Shown here: positions 63,927 through 64,000 of the stretch, piece after piece | Layout of the letters: every line of letters begins with the position of its first letter | How positions within the stretch are numbered: position 1 is the stretch's first letter | DNA from: Tomocerus qinae | Taxonomy: Eukaryota > Arthropoda > Collembola > Entomobryomorpha > Tomoceridae | NCBI GenBank assembly: GCA_020055645.1 | Contig: CM034548.1 | Coordinates: 34,832,201-34,896,200 of the forward strand | Length of the DNA stretch: 64,000 nucleotides | Reading direction: 5' to 3' | Translations under genes and position numbers: made by a program | The notes under the pieces: generated by a model | Told to the model about the DNA's origin: nothing | The model's database searches: none | Seen by the model: only the letters and a program-made list of their open reading frames with translations

Positions 63927-64000
63927 AGATTACCATTCGTCCGAAACTGCAGTCGAGATGCACTGGCGAAAACAACGATAACAAGTTTTGGTTCCTAGTT

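Larger units (their letters stand above)
62220..64000 (+). repeat. About 235-bp tandem array with family B hairpins
   Basis: Units recur with hairpin starts near 62247, 62435, 62667, 62891, 63120, 63370, 63605 and 63858 and run to the window end. The spacers share ggttttcaactcaagggcta, gttcaaattaatattctttc and ttcctactttttaactacat. Alternating types (CAGTGTTACG and CAGTTTTTCG) suggest a two-unit period of about 485 bp. Confidence 0.88.

Noticed and set aside
22000..64000. Transposon coding sequence or viral insertion
   Set aside because: No reverse transcriptase, transposase, integrase or capsid-like frame was found; only short non-autonomous elements are visible.

Overview
The window looks like AT-rich animal nuclear DNA, most likely arthropod and probably insect. 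Genes are split by GT-AG introns, coding exons carry metazoan-type RING and C2H2 zinc-finger domains, polyadenylation signals are AATAAA, and most of the window is non-coding. I cannot name the species.

The left third (about 1.7-21.2 kb) is the protein-coding part, all on the minus strand. From right to left it holds (i) a RING plus C2H2 zinc-finger nuclear protein (21233 to 17983, 878 residues if it stops there), (ii) a Pro/Thr-rich exon at 16147-15960 whose owner is uncertain, and (iii) a very large acidic, internally repetitive protein (12852 to 1841, about 3,376 residues without its first exon) with two LEEGEL motifs, 13 copies of a 56-74 residue repeat and more than 100 copies of a decapeptide repeat. 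Splice phases let (i), (ii) and (iii) join into one 4,316-residue frame. An AATAAA just after the stop of (i) and a candidate first exon for (iii) at 15784-15760 instead argue for two adjacent genes; I leave both open. A possible fourth minus-strand gene lies at 179-759.

The right two thirds (about 22-64 kb) hold no convincing protein gene. From 27.9 kb to the window end they carry about fifty imperfect hairpins, mostly 65-85 nt, with stems of roughly 30-36 bp and loops of 8-12 nt, in several related families (here A-E). They sit in tandem arrays (257-bp units at 33.5-34.4 and 37.7-39.6 kb; about 235-bp units at 62.2-63.9 kb) and in 4.3-kb and 2.5-kb duplications. Stem differences between copies are often compensatory, and many non-Watson-Crick pairs are G.U if the plus strand is transcribed. 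The geometry is that of animal pri-miRNA stems, so the best reading is a large, rapidly diversifying plus-strand microRNA (or hairpin-siRNA) cluster. Basal stems and flanks are conserved while the central and apical stem, where a mature small RNA would lie, varies. This is the most notable content of the window.

Smaller items: two copies of a hAT-like mini-element sharing one 8-bp target duplication, a palindromic MITE at 59.7 kb, two long foldback elements at 31.7 and 36.0 kb, an intronic miRNA-like hairpin at 15.24 kb, and a perfect four-unit heat-shock element at 47.0 kb.
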